This document shows, piece after piece, positions 32,776 through 44,001 of a DNA stretch of 64,000 nucleotides. This DNA is from Eucommia ulmoides. Its lineage: Eukaryota > Streptophyta > Magnoliopsida > Garryales > Eucommiaceae. The notes under the pieces are model-generated. The model was not told the DNA's origin. It ran no database searches and saw only the letters and a list, made by a program, of their open reading frames with translations. The DNA lies in the NCBI GenBank assembly GCA_016647705.1, contig CM028333.1:25972243-26036242 (forward strand), written 5' to 3'. The first letter of the stretch is position 1. Each line of letters starts with the position of its first letter. A program made the position numbers and the translations under genes.

Positions 32776-35700
32776 ACCATTATTCTAAAGAAACAATCAT
32801 GAACGATCATGAACAATCTCGAATTTTTTGCACTAGCCAAATAATAGGGGCAAGGGATTAAGTTCATCCCTCCGAGAACAATGGTTATGATTCTACCTTC
32901 TTTAGTTTAAGTATGTGTTATTTATTACTTAAATTAAGGTATAATCAAGAAAACCGAGTTGAAAACTCTGGCCCTTAAAAGTGCAATATACCAAAATTTA
33001 CAAACCCATCTCACTTTGGAGAAATATTAAAATACATAAATAAACATACTCCAAAGAACAAACAATGATATTTCAACAAATAACAAATTAAAATACAATG
33101 TAATGAAAGATGATATCCAGGACTCTCTAAAAAAATATAAACGAACAAGTAAAACATAAAGAAAATGTTCTATGTAATACTCGTACATAGAAATTAAAAT
33201 TCCTATTTAAACAATAAAAATATCATTTATGAAAGAATTTTTTTCACATGATAAATTGATGAACACGATTCATTTTAAACTAATTCTAAAATCATTCATA
33301 CTAAAATAGAGATGTAAAACAAATTTAAAACAAATTTGGGCAAGAAATACACAAGAATATTGATCTATATACATGAATACATTACAAACAAAATTAATCC
33401 AAAATTTCACTTCTAAACATGATCAAACACAATATTCATGCATGAGAACAAAGAAAAAACAACATTGCACCACCCTAAAAGATCAAAAAACGCCACTTCA
33501 ATTAGGGTAGAGAAAAACACCACGCATCTCTAAGCCAAATCATGAAATGAAGTTAAAATCATGCATTTCATGTGATGTACAAACTCTAAATGCAAAATCA
33601 TTCCATGAGTATTTCAAAGAAATAGGATTTTTCAAAAAAAAAAAGAAAAAAGAGGGAAAACCCTAAATATAGGATTTAGAAAGAATCCATTTTTGAAGAA
33701 AAATATTTGGAAAATAATCTACATAATATGAACTCACCTTTTAATAGATGAAAAATAGAAGGAAATCAAAAATTAAGTGAGAAATCCAAGAAATTAGGTC
33801 ACCGGAACTATTCCTATTTTTCGTTTTTGTATCTGTTTTTCAGTAGCCAGATAGACCACTAGCCTATCTATCCATATATAGCCATCCCTGCGCATGGGCC
33901 AATACGCAGGGATGCAAAAATTGCACTTTGGCCCCCCCCATTTTGCTAAAAATGAAATTTTTTCGATTTTAAAATTTTATTTTTAAATCAATTTAATACA
34001 TTAGTTCAAGAGCCTAAACTAACCTCGAGACGTGTGGAGTGTCAAAATGTGTGCACGAATTGACTTTCAAGACATGTGTAATGATAGTTTAAGTTACATC
34101 ATCATAAAGGTATAAAACGTAGGCATCAAATAGTATATAACGTTAAATCGGAAGAGTATCAAATCTAAAAAAATCAAATCAAAATCGAAGCAAATTGTTT
34201 TACGATAAAGTAAATTTAACACTTGAATTTGACTTGTAAAATATCTATTGATATCATAAACGGCGCAGGTGTTACACTAACAGGTAAAATCCTAAAAATA
34301 GATTAACTTCACATTTCAAAAACAAAAACAATAATAAGTAATATAATAATAAACGCATTGGTAGGAGTATTTATGGATTTACATACACGAAATACCAAAT
34401 TCATCATCTCTGACAAAAATCCAGATGAACCAATTTAACTTCTCAGTCCAGTAGCTAATCAGTCTTCTCCCCAACCCATAGGCTGGACCATATTTTACAC
34501 TTTCAATAAACATGAATCGCACAATAAGAAGTATCTGATTAGATTCCATAACGAAACTTATCCAATCACTACCCCAGTCTATGGCTAGGACACATTTCAT
34601 CTTATTTATGTTTTCCTGATGGAAATCGCGTCTATTTCTTCTCACGATATAAAATGAAGTCCTCAAATCATAATGCTCTTAATTAAATTCATCAATCCAA
34701 GATGAACTACTTGTCAACTTGATTCTCGGCGAAGTCCGTGATACGTAGGAAACCCTTGTGGGCTCGGTTGAGAACTTAAATGAGGAGGAACTATGCATCA
34801 ACCTGATTCCCAATGAAGTCCAGGATATGTAGGAAACCCTCTTGGGTTTGGTTAACAAACTAAAAGGATATGAACTATGTTTCAACCAGATTCCCTGTGA
34901 AAATATGGATACGTAGGCAACCTTTTAATGTTCAGTCGTTAACATTGAAATTCTCAAGATCATAAAGGTGAACTACATTCTGACCTAATTCTTGGTGAAT
35001 ACCAGGATACGTAGGCAACCCATATACGGGTACAGTCGTCAATAAAAAAAAAACCTCCATCAACCAGGATTAAAATCATATCAACTCTAAAATTAGTCCC
35101 CCAATCAAGGATGAACTACGTATCTACCAGAGTCCTGTTAAATACCAAGACACACGAAACCTTTATAGGATTCCATTGTTACTTTAATTCCTTTATCCTC
35201 ATTGAACTTTGCTTCAACTTGTCCTTGGTACATTGCCAAGGTACATAAGAAAACTAAGTAGGTCTGGTCAGAGTCTAAGAAATCCTTATACTCCCTTGAG
35301 AAGTCGTTGTCAAGCCTTTTGATTAGGTAGAACAACCAACGATACCTATGCATAAAATTCGCTTAAATATAATCCTTATGAGGATGGTCGATAATCGATA
35401 AATCAACACAGGGAAAGCCGAACTACATTTTGACTTGATTCCTAACCTAGGAAATAAGTGTATGTAGATAACCCATGTGAATTTCGTCTATTTCATAATC
35501 TCTATCTAAAACAAATGACACAAATTGTAAAATTAAAATACATAAACGACCTAACGAGGTACCTAGTCTCAAACTGACATTAAAAGTCACACGCTCAATT
35601 TAGGATATATGGGTAACCCATGTGGGTTCCATCGTATTCTTCGAATGCTTTGGAAATAATCTTGTGCCCTAGCTAGAGTTGGAGCACATTACATTCGGTT

Positions 35701-36377
35701 TCTCCGTTGAGATCCTGTGATAGGATTTTCCCAAGCTAGAGCTAGGGCACAATATATTAGATTTCTCCATTGAAATTTTTTTATTAAATTAGCCAGGTAT
35801 AACTAAAGAAAAAAAATGTAAGAATAAAGTTCATAAATCCCTAAAATAAATAAGCAACGTCAAGCCTTTAAATATTTCCTCAGAAGTTTTCTAGTCCTTA
35901 TTAGGTAATCCCAAGTGGGACATGGCCAAGAAACGCCACTAAGTGTCGAGTTTCCCTGAGAGTTTCTCCGATGAGAATTCTCTTAGTCATTTTCAATCAT
36001 GTACTGATATGACGACCCAGGAATTGGTTTCTCTAACCAAGAACTTTTTCCACCAATATTAATTAAAATTATATGTTCGAACTACACTTGATATATTGGA
36101 GCCCTAATTGGGTTTGGTCAAGGCAGCTCTAAATATACCATCGAACTCAGTCTCAGACTCACTAGACACCCCGAAATTGGTTCTCTAACCTAGAACCATT
36201 CCACCCAATCTTGATTTATTTTACCTATTAAAACTACATTTGGCCTAATTTTTAGTTAAGCCTGAGATATGTAGGAAAGCTCCTAAATGGGTGTTGTCAT
36301 AACCAGAGATGACAATAAGTCATCAGGGAAATAACAATAAGTAATCAAACGTGGTAGTAAGTCATCAAGGATATGGT
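32776..36377 (+). mobile_element. Tat-related LTR region D, boundaries unclear
   Basis: It contains a TATA-like CCATATATAG at 33872-33881 followed by the array of two-hairpin modules (34704-36300), in the same order as in LTRs A-C. I could not find a convincing LTR start or a TGGCGACTCC end. Sequence outside the modules does not visibly align to A-C, so it is a diverged subfamily. The gypsy element at 36378 cuts it on the right. Open frames here (for example 34379-34666, 34679-34885, minus) have no recognisable content. Confidence 0.5.
34704..36300 (+). repeat. Expanded array of two-hairpin modules (region D)
   Basis: Good modules begin near 34704, 34787, 34871 and 34970. Degenerate ones begin near 35112, 35420, 35590 (partial), 36077 and 36232. 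Stem 1 variants include CGG/CCG, CTTGGT-GAAT-ACCAGG and TTCCTA-ACC-TAGGAA. Stem 2 variants include AAACCC-TCTT-GGGTTT, ACCC-ATATAC-GGGT and AACCC-AT-GTGGGTT. Spacing is 80-100 bases in the dense part. Confidence 0.75.
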
Positions 36378-37754
36378 TGATAAGTGTAATTTATCTATTT
36401 ATTTCCAAGCCGATTTTGGTAGTTTTCGAGTACTTTTATAGAGTTTTATTATGTTTTAATACATTTTTATTTATTTTGTCTTAAATTAGGTATTTAGGGT
36501 GAAACGGGACTAAAACGGTACATAAACGATCAAAGCAGTAGAAGAACGGTAGAGAAAAAGGGCAAAAATGTCAAGATCCTGAACCTACATCCACCGCTGC
36601 AGTGGTGAAAATACAGAGAGTTTTTAAAATATCCACCATTTTAGAAGTTAAAATGAAGAGAGTTCCACTACTGCAGTGGTCACCCGCCAGGAGCCTACCA
36701 ACCTATCCACCGCTGCAACGATCAGCGCCAGATGTTTTAGGATATTTTAGGATATTTTGAGATATTTTGGATCCTGTAAATATCGTCCCTCTTCTTCCCA
36801 TACAAATATAGATTTTTTTGGGAGTCTTGAGAGCTCCAAGGCCATTCGACCAATAGAAGATCACAAAGCACAGACGGAAGAAGAGTTCTCGAAGCGGTTT
36901 TAAGGTCAATTCTTTAGATAATGGCTAGTCTTCTCGTTTATCTCTTTCTCTCTTAGATTTGATGGATTGTTTTGAATATGTTTATCTTATTTCTAGTTGT
37001 ATATTTGGTTAGGTCCATGTATAGCTAAACATATACTGTCTAGGGTTTGATGTAATTCATGAAAACGTTGGTTATATAAAATATATGTTTCGTTAATGGT
37101 TATTCATGTTTATTCGATTGTGTTTACCATTTTATTACAATATTAATATGCTTATTATGGTATTAGGATTGATTTTGAGAATACAAGGTTTGACACTCGG
37201 GAGAGGTAACCCCGGATTCGAACTAGGGTATAAACACAACGCGACGATCTAATAACTCGGGAGAGAATTAGAAAGCGTGCAATCTGTAACGTTGGGGCGA
37301 GACTCATGTGACTAAGTGTTCTATAAATGCTCGAGGGGGACTTCGGCATTGGCACAAAGTCACATATTCATATTCACTTTACACTCGGGAGAGATAGTGA
37401 ATGAGATTTAAATACCGAGATTGTTGGATAGGATGAACACCATTAATGTAAACTAGATTGAAATGAACACGTTTAAGTGAACGAAGTTAATCCATAGGCA
37501 ATAATTTCCCATAAACATCATACCACTATATTAGTTTATTAGATTAATTAGTTTAATTAGTTTAGTATATTATTAGTATATTAACAAAACTACATTTTTA
37601 TCGCCTAGATAAAGTTAGGTTATGATAATTGCGGTTCTCAACGACCGTCTAAATCCAATCCCTATGGGTATGACAACCCTTACTCTTCCCAATCTATATT
37701 AAAACTTGACCCGTATACTTGCGGTGAAAGTAGCGACGTATTCACGCGCTACCA
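36378..37754 (+). mobile_element. 5' LTR of the Athila-like element, 1377 bp
   Basis: TGATAAGTGTAATTTATC at the start and CGCGCTACCA at the end, six bases before the primer-binding site. CTGCAG-core palindromes lie at 36590-36720 and a TATA-like TGTAAATATC at 36775. Conserved blocks shared with the minus-strand LTRs include GACACTCGGGAGAGGTAACC and CGAGGGGGACTTCGGC. Confidence 0.92.
36590..36720. repeat. Palindromes with CTGCAG core in U3 (5' LTR)
   Basis: CCACCGCTGCAGTGGTG, CCACTACTGCAGTGGTCA and CCACCGCTGCAACGATCA, spaced about 60-70 bp, directly upstream of the TATA box. The 3' LTR copy (40700-40850) has four. Confidence 0.85.
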
Positions 37755-37760
37755 AATTTT

Positions 37761-37778
37761 TGGCGCCGTTACCAGGGG
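37761..37778 (+). other. Primer-binding site, tRNA-Asp type
   Basis: TGGCGCCGTTACCAGGGG, close to TGGCGCCGTTGCCGGGGA, the complement of the tRNA-Asp 3' end used by Athila-like and some other plant gypsy elements. Confidence 0.9.
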
Positions 37779-37894
37779 ATTGGTTTTTAGATTGTTGTTG
37801 ATATTGTGAGTAAATAACTTGATTTTAATTTAAGCATTTATTTTGTTTATAATTTTTGTTTTATAGTTTTGTTTTTCTTGCATGGTACTTGACG

Positions 37895-38361
37895 ATGTTA
37901 GATGAACAAGTGCTTTTGCATTTCTTTCAACGAGATTTCGAGTCGTTTTATTGTTCTTAGGATCGTTACAAGGAGTTGCTCATTCGGTTCCCCTATCATG
38001 GTTTCCCGATGGAGTGTCAACTACTAAATTTTCTCGACGGGTTACAAGCCATAACTAGAACATGGTTAGAAGGAGGAAATGGTACCCCCTCATTCTATGA
38101 CCTAACCGCAGAAGATACCTTTTGGTCGTTGGAGGAGATGGCCGAGTATGATTTTCAGTATTGGAATTATTCACCAAGTTACCAAAGCTTAGGGGATTAT
38201 TTTAATACTACGGTGCCAAGGATTGACACTCCAGTTTCCAAATGTAGAGTCTTTCTCCGCCTTGGAGAAGTGTTCACCACAGTTATGGGAAAGACTCAGA
38301 TATTCTTGAGGAAAACGAATGACCGACTCAATGAGCACGAGGATCGTCTTGATAAATATTG
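37895..38361 (+). pseudogene. gag: Gypsy gag fragment (retrotransposon gag domain)
   Basis: From ATG 37895 the frame gives HFFQRDFESFYCS, a TAG stop at 37958 where the family has Trp, then DRYKELLIRFPYHGFPMECQ and LLNFLDGLQAITRTWLEGG, ending at TGA 38360. This is the C-terminal half of the plant gypsy gag domain (pattern F..W.R.KELL..CPHHG, LQ.FYNGL, TR, the LEEMA..YQW block; here LEEMAEYDFQYWNY at about residue 75). The N-terminal half is missing, so even without the stop it is partial. Downstream, TQIGQLICLIEAELET at about 38407 is the later gag segment, separated by a stop. Confidence 0.85.
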
Positions 38362-39846
38362 AGATGGTCTGTACCAAAATTGATGCTATCGTAACGTCTC
38401 TTTAGACACAAATCGGTCAGCTTATCTGCTTAATTGAGGCCGAGTTAGAAACAGTGGCTTTGGGAGACACACAATACATATCTTATGAAAGCCACCGTGA
38501 GCAACCGAATATAAGCAGAAGGTACTTGAGTGAGATCAAAGACGATCAATCTAATGAGGAGAAAACCCAAGTGTAGATTATTATGAAGAATCACATGTTA
38601 ACAATTGTGATTTTTCACCATTAGAAATCCAATTGGTAATGCCACCCCTGATCCAAGACAATCACATCTACAAGGAATCAATGTGGCTCACCTATCCTAC
38701 CCTATTTCCAGCTCAGTACATTCATTCTTCCCAAGCATAAGAAAAGGAGCTGAGTCAAGTTGAAAGATTGAGCTAAATAATACCAAATCTTGCCAGTGTT
38801 AAGGGCGTATTGAATCAAAACCCGTATGTGGTGTAGTATGACACATACTACGGGCAGAAGCCACTCTTTAACAAGCGCTTCTCGGTGTCAAGCCGAGGAC
38901 ATTAAACCAAGCACTTCTTGGGAGGCAACCCAAGTCAAAAATAAATTAGATCCATCACTGTCGACTTAATTCGGAGGTAAGATTCTCTCGCCTCCCAGGT
39001 ACGTATTCTAAACCCACGTCTTCATTATCATGCTATATGCTTTTATTAGGATTGCTGATGGGTCAATGTAGACACTACCCATTTTAAGTATGGGGGTGAT
39101 GTGTGGTATGTTATTATGTTTTATTGTTGTTAGTTATGTTTTATTATTTCAATGTATGCATGTTTGTTTAGGTTTAGTTTGTTTATGTATTAGTTGTTGT
39201 GTGTTGAGTTTTGTGTTCATTTGGGCCATTACACGATGATAATATTACCCCCGGGTTGTTTTCTTAGGTAAAAGGTAATGCCCATTCATGTGTGTTCTGT
39301 GTGTTTGGCATGTCGTTTTGGTGAAAGTTATTGTGGATTCTAATTTGCACGAGCACGTAGACTCAATGTATAGTTATTCAATTGATTTGAGGTCGATTAT
39401 CCATTACCCAAATTCATGATAATTTTAAGGATTCTAGAACCTGATTGGGGGAAACTAGAGGTGAAATCCTAGGCGAGGTAGTTCAAGAGACGTGATTTAG
39501 GCATTCATTTGATTCGCTTGAGCCTTTGAAGCTTACCTTGCTAAATGTTTATCCCTTGTTACCCAATCAAAGCCTATAATGCCATTTCAATTCTAAACAC
39601 ATAATAAATACCCTGGCCAATTGAACTTCGTTGAAACCTATATCGCTAAACCAAAGACAATTTGAGTTAATCAAGTTAGCAGTCGTATATGCTATTTGAA
39701 GTAAGCAGTTCAGTTTAGGGTGAACTTTTGATTGGTTCGGTATTCGAGTAATCAGTTATTATTTTTCTTTTGTTTTAACCACACCCATAAAATTGTAATA
39801 ATCAAATCATTTTGGGGGTGTGGTTATCGTAAAAATAATAATAATA

Positions 39847-39881
<35 letters not shown>

Positions 39882-40500
39882 ATATGTAAATATAGTTAAA
39901 TTTCCGTTTCTTTTTTACAAGTGAGTACGTCGGTCTTAAATGCAAGTTTAGAGTTGTTTCAAATTTATCTATGGGGGTTCGAGTGTGAGTGTGCCAAGCG
40001 TTGTGCCTTGGGTATCGTTGAGTTAACGATGTTAACCCGTTTTATATTCCCGATATAACATTGGCCAAATGTTCCAAACCGAACCAAGACCTATTGATCT
40101 TTTTGAACTTCCAAGCCTGCATTAGTGGAGAGTAGAACTAGTCAGGCATATGAATATCCTAATCCTTTGTGGTATAAGTCATGAGCTTCGTTGGTGGATA
40201 ATCCAATCTGATTGTTGAATAGTTATATTATTGAGTTTGGCACACACACATTGAAATGATCTAGAATGGTGTTTACCATTATTGAATGTTGAAATTCTAG
40301 AACATCACATGGTGCGTTTTACTCCTGAACTCGATATGATTGGGGGTTATTGAGGGAAAAATATTTTGGTCGTTAGTTGAATTCAAAACTCGCATATCAT
40401 TATGTTTACAATGTTAGTGTTAGTTATTTCATTGTGTTTTTTTTTTTTTTTTTTTAATTTTAGTGTGAGTGTTTTGCTCGAGTACTAGCAAAAATCTAAG
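38362..40500 (+). other. Noncoding internal 3' region with conserved Athila-type motif
   Basis: At 38868-38935 the sequence reads AACAAGCGCTTCTCGGTGTC, AAGCCGAGGACATTAAACC and CTTGGGAGGCAACCCAAGTC. This partly duplicated block is widely conserved near the 3' end of Athila-type elements. G-tracts follow at about 39088 (TATGGGGGTGATG) and 39813 (TTTTGGGGGTGTGG), the second leading into ATAATAATAA and a 32-base A run at 39849-39880. A T run lies at 40438-40455. No coding potential is seen. Confidence 0.75.
39849..39880 (+). repeat. Internal poly(A) run
   Basis: Thirty-two A residues follow GGGGGTGTGG and (TAA)n. The related minus-strand element has GGGGGTGTG followed by an A-rich run at the corresponding place (plus strand 44658-44700), so the run is a feature of the family. 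Confidence 0.9.
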
Positions 40501-41661
40501 TTTAAGGCTAATTTATCTATTTATTTCCAAACCGGTTTTGGTAGTTTTCAAGTATTTTTATAGCGTTTTGTTATGTTTTAATATGTTTTTATTTATTTTG
40601 TCTTAAATTAAGTATTTGGGGTAAAAAAGGGAGTAAAACGATCCATAAATGATCAAAGCGGTAGAAGAACAGTGGAGAAAAAGGGCAAAAATGTCAACAT
40701 CCTAAACCTGCATCCATCACTGCAGTGGTAAAAATACAGAGAGTTGCTGAAAGCCCCACCGCTGCAGCGGTCAAAATGCAGAGAGCTTTACCACTGCAGT
40801 GGTCACTCGCCAGAAGCCTACCAACCTATCCACTACTGCAGTGGTCAGCGCCAAAGTTTTTAGGATATTTTGAAATATTTTGGATCCTATAAATATCGTC
40901 CCTCTTCTCCCCAAACAAATGTAGACGTTTTTTGGGAGTCTTGAGAGCTCCAAGGCCATTCAACCAATAGACGATCACAACGCAAAGAAGGAGGAAGCGT
41001 TCTCAGAGCAGTTTTAGCGTCGATTCTTCAGATAAAGGCTAGTCTTCTCGTTTCTCTCTTTCTCTCTTAGATTTGGTTGTTTGTTTTGAATATGTTTAGC
41101 TCGTTTCTAGTTGTATATTTTGTTAGGGCCATGTATAGCTAAACATATATATTCTAGGGCTTAATGTAATTCACAAAAACGTTATTTATAGAAAATCTAT
41201 GTTTCATTAATGGTTGTTTATGTTTATCCGATTGTGTTTACCATTTTATTACAATCTTAATATGCTTGTTATGGTATTAGGATTGATTTTGAGAATACAG
41301 TGGTTTGACACTCGAAGGAGGTAACCCCAGATTCGGACTAGGATTTAAACACAACGCAACGATCTAATAACTTGGTAGGGAATTAGAAAGTATGTAATCC
41401 GTGACGTTGGGGCGAGACTCATGTTACCAAGTGTTATATAGACGCTCGAGGGGGACTTCGGCGATGACACGAAGTCACATATTCATTCATTTTACACTCA
41501 GGAGTAGTAGTGAATGAGATTGCGATACCGAGATTGTCGGATAGGATGAACGCCGTTAATATAAACTAGATTGAAACGAACATGTTTAAGTGAACGAAGT
41601 TAATCCCTAGGCAATAATTTTCCATAAACATCATACCACTATATTAGTATATTAGATTAAA
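40501..41661 (+). mobile_element. 3' LTR of the Athila-like element, truncated
   Basis: It aligns with the 5' LTR from near its start (AAGGCTAATTTATCTATTTA) to ATTAGTATATTAGATTAA. The TATA box is CCTATAAATATC at 40886. Four CTGCAG-core palindromes at 40700-40850 are more regular than in the 5' LTR (for example CCCACCGCTGCAGCGGTC). The expected G-rich tract before the LTR is decayed. Confidence 0.88.
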
Positions 41662-42508
41662 GGAAGGACGATTTAGAGGGTTGGAAACGATTTGGAAGGA
41701 TGGGATTAGAGAGATTTGGGAGTAATTTGAAAAGGATGTGGCATTTTTGTTTTAGCGGGTTGGTTTCAATCAAACAAAAGCCTCACCGTCACGGCGGTGT
41801 GAGCAGTTTTTTAAAACCAAATGTTTTTACTGTTTCACCACCTCGACGGTGAAGCACCTTTTTAAAACAAAACATTATGTTGTTTCACCGCCACGGCGGT
41901 GAGGCGTTTATGCTGAAAACTTGACTTCCGACATTTTCACCACCTCGGCGGTGATCCTGCATGTTGGATTTTCAAACAAAATTTCTTCAAGTTTTCACAC
42001 AAAGGCTCCACACCATGCATTTCCACTTTGCTTGTTCAATGTTTTTAAGTGCGAAACACATCTCCGATTATACCCATTCCTTAATTCACGTCCAAACACG
42101 CTCCGAGACCATTTCAACCTCCCAAAAAAAATTAATAGCAAAAATCAGGTAAAAATTGATACCCTCGGTTTTGGATCAAAAAATATAACTTGCTTGATTT
42201 AAAGTCCCTTGCTGGACTTAGTTGAGTATTATTCACCAAAATCTCTCATAGACAAGGAATTTGGGAAAAAAATGCTCCGTTGGATCACAATTCATGGTAT
42301 TGAAGTTGAATTCTTGTCTCTCTCCTTATCCTTTTCAACTTACACTCGATCACGGGATCAAGAGCCAAAAAATTCAACTTCTTCTTCGTTGCACGCACTG
42401 CTTGATCACAACTGATGAAACAAATTAACACAAAAATTAAAACAAAAGAATTGTCTGGAATATATTCAACTACTTAGTCACAATATCAATTCTATGCATT
42501 CTACACCA
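41662..42508 (-). mobile_element. 5' internal region of a minus-strand gypsy copy, truncated
   Basis: Read on the minus strand, it follows the primer-binding site at 42509-42526. It matches 49544-50391 over its whole length. It contains three to four CACCGCC..GGCGGTG palindromes at 41785-41960 separated by TTTTTAAAAC. Open frames at 41921-42202 and 42209-42415 (plus) are antisense by-products. It stops at the truncated LTR of the plus-strand element. Confidence 0.8.
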
Positions 42509-42526
42509 TCCCCGGAAACGGTGCCA
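42509..42526 (-). other. Primer-binding site, tRNA-Asp type (minus strand)
   Basis: The minus strand reads TGGCACCGTTTCCGGGGA, two changes from TGGCGCCGTTGCCGGGGA. Confidence 0.9.
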
Positions 42527-43494
42527 AAAACTTGTACAACGAAGCCTTTGTTACACGCTCGCGTATTAACTACTCGCAAGTACACGAGGTCCAGTTTTAA
42601 TATAGTGGATCTTTAAGATCGAATATTGTTCCTACAGGGACGGTGTGAATAATTGAATACAGCAATTTCCATAGTCTCATATTATCCAAACGGACAAAGA
42701 AATATTTTAAAATTAAACTACAATTAGTGGGTTAATCCTAACTAAGTTGATTACCTAGGAATTTATTTTGTTCACTTAATACATATTTGATTTCATTTGG
42801 TTAACAATAATAGTGTTTAGGTATTCGACAATCTCAGTTCGTAAACTTCTCTGCCACCTCTTCCGAGTGTAAGATGGGGGAATACGCGACTTCGTGTCAA
42901 CGAAGAAGTCCCCCTCAACGTCTTAATGACTCTAGACTATGTGATTCTTGCCCCAACGTCATCAATTGCACACTAACTAACACCCTACCGGGTCGTTAGA
43001 TCGTAACGATGTGTTTGCCCTAGTCCAAATCCAGGGTTACCTCTCCCGAGTATCAAACCCTGTATTCTCAAAACCAACCCTAATTCCTTAACAAGAAAAT
43101 TAAAGTTGTCATAAAATGATAAACACAATCGGAATTAAAAACAAATAACCGTTAAAGAAACATATATTAAATCAAACTAGTATTTACACAACTACATTGA
43201 TCCCTAACTAATATTTATCTAATCTAACGTGATCTTAGCTATTGAAACTACAAACGAAGATGGATTCATCATCATTTACAATAAAATATTAAGTTACAAA
43301 GATAGAAACAAACAGAGAAAGATCGAATCTTAAAGTGGAATGGTTTCCACTTTCGCCGAAGATCGATCCGCCAATGTTTCCTCTTCTCCGGATGATGATT
43401 CTCCTCTTTGAGCTCTTCAAGATTGGCCAAGGATCAAGTTCCTAAGGTTAGGGACGTCCAAGCATCCAAGAGACTTTAATAGAAGTGGGAGAAT

Positions 43495-43510
43495 GGGTAT
43501 TTATAGGTGC
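43495..43510 (-). promoter_or_regulatory. TATA box of gypsy LTR 2
   Basis: GCACCTATAAATACCC on the minus strand; the same box is at 51385-51400 in LTR 1. Confidence 0.65.
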
Positions 43511-43556
43511 AAGGCTTCAAAATATCTGAAATATCATCTTTCTGTTTGCAGAGTGA

Positions 43557-43810
43557 CCACCGCGGTGGTGGGTATCACCGCCGTGGCGGTGGGGATGTTG
43601 GCCAACTTTCCAAACTCTCTGATCGTTTACCACCTAGGCAGTGGGATTCACCGCCTAGGCGATGAGTAAGTCGGTTCAACCTTCACCGCGGTAGTGGAGA
43701 TGAGCGCCGCAACGGTGGAACAACTCCAACTTCTTTGCACTTTTACCGCCTAGGCAGTGGGCCTTGTGTATTTTCAGCTTTTCTGCATTCTCACCGCCGC
43801 GGCGATGGAT
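43557..43810. repeat. Paired palindromes with CCGCGG or CCTAGG cores in U3
   Basis: At least nine dyads, many arranged in pairs 5-10 bases apart: CCACCGCGGTGG then CACCGCCGTGGCGGTG; CCACCTAGGCAGTGG then CACCGCCTAGGCGATG; CACCGCCGCGGCGATGG. All lie just upstream of the minus-strand TATA box. Confidence 0.9.
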
Positions 43811-44001
43811 CTTGTGATCTTGAAACCTTGTTTTTTCATCATTTTTTCACAGTTTTCCTACCATTTTTGTTCGTTTTCCGCTTGTTTGCGTCCCTATACC
43901 TAATTTACCTAAAAACAAACAAAAACACAATTAAAAATAACTAAAACACTTGAAAACTACCAAATCTGGTTTAGAAGTAGATATGTATTTTACACCTATC
44001 A

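Larger units (their letters stand above)
36378..41661 (+). mobile_element. Non-autonomous Athila-like Ty3/gypsy element
   Basis: 5' LTR (36378-37754), tRNA-Asp-type primer-binding site (37761), gag fragment, long noncoding internal region with the conserved 3' motif, and a truncated 3' LTR (40501-41661). The internal region is only about 2.75 kb and has no protease, RT or integrase, so the element would need enzymes in trans. The 3' LTR lacks the last ~220 bases present in the 5' LTR and stops at the junction with the minus-strand tandem at 41662. Confidence 0.85.
42533..44001 (-). mobile_element. Gypsy LTR 2 of the minus-strand tandem, 1469 bp
   Basis: The minus strand starts TGATAGGTGTAAAATACATA and ends CGTTGTACA. 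On one side is a primer-binding site (42509), on the other a G-rich tract (minus AAGTATGGGGGTATT at 44002-44016), so the LTR serves as both 3' LTR and 5' LTR. A TATA box (minus GCACCTATAAATACCC) lies at 43495-43510. Palindromes CCACCGCGGTGG, CACCGCCGTGGCGGTG and CACCGCCTAGGCGATG lie at 43557-43810. Confidence 0.93.
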
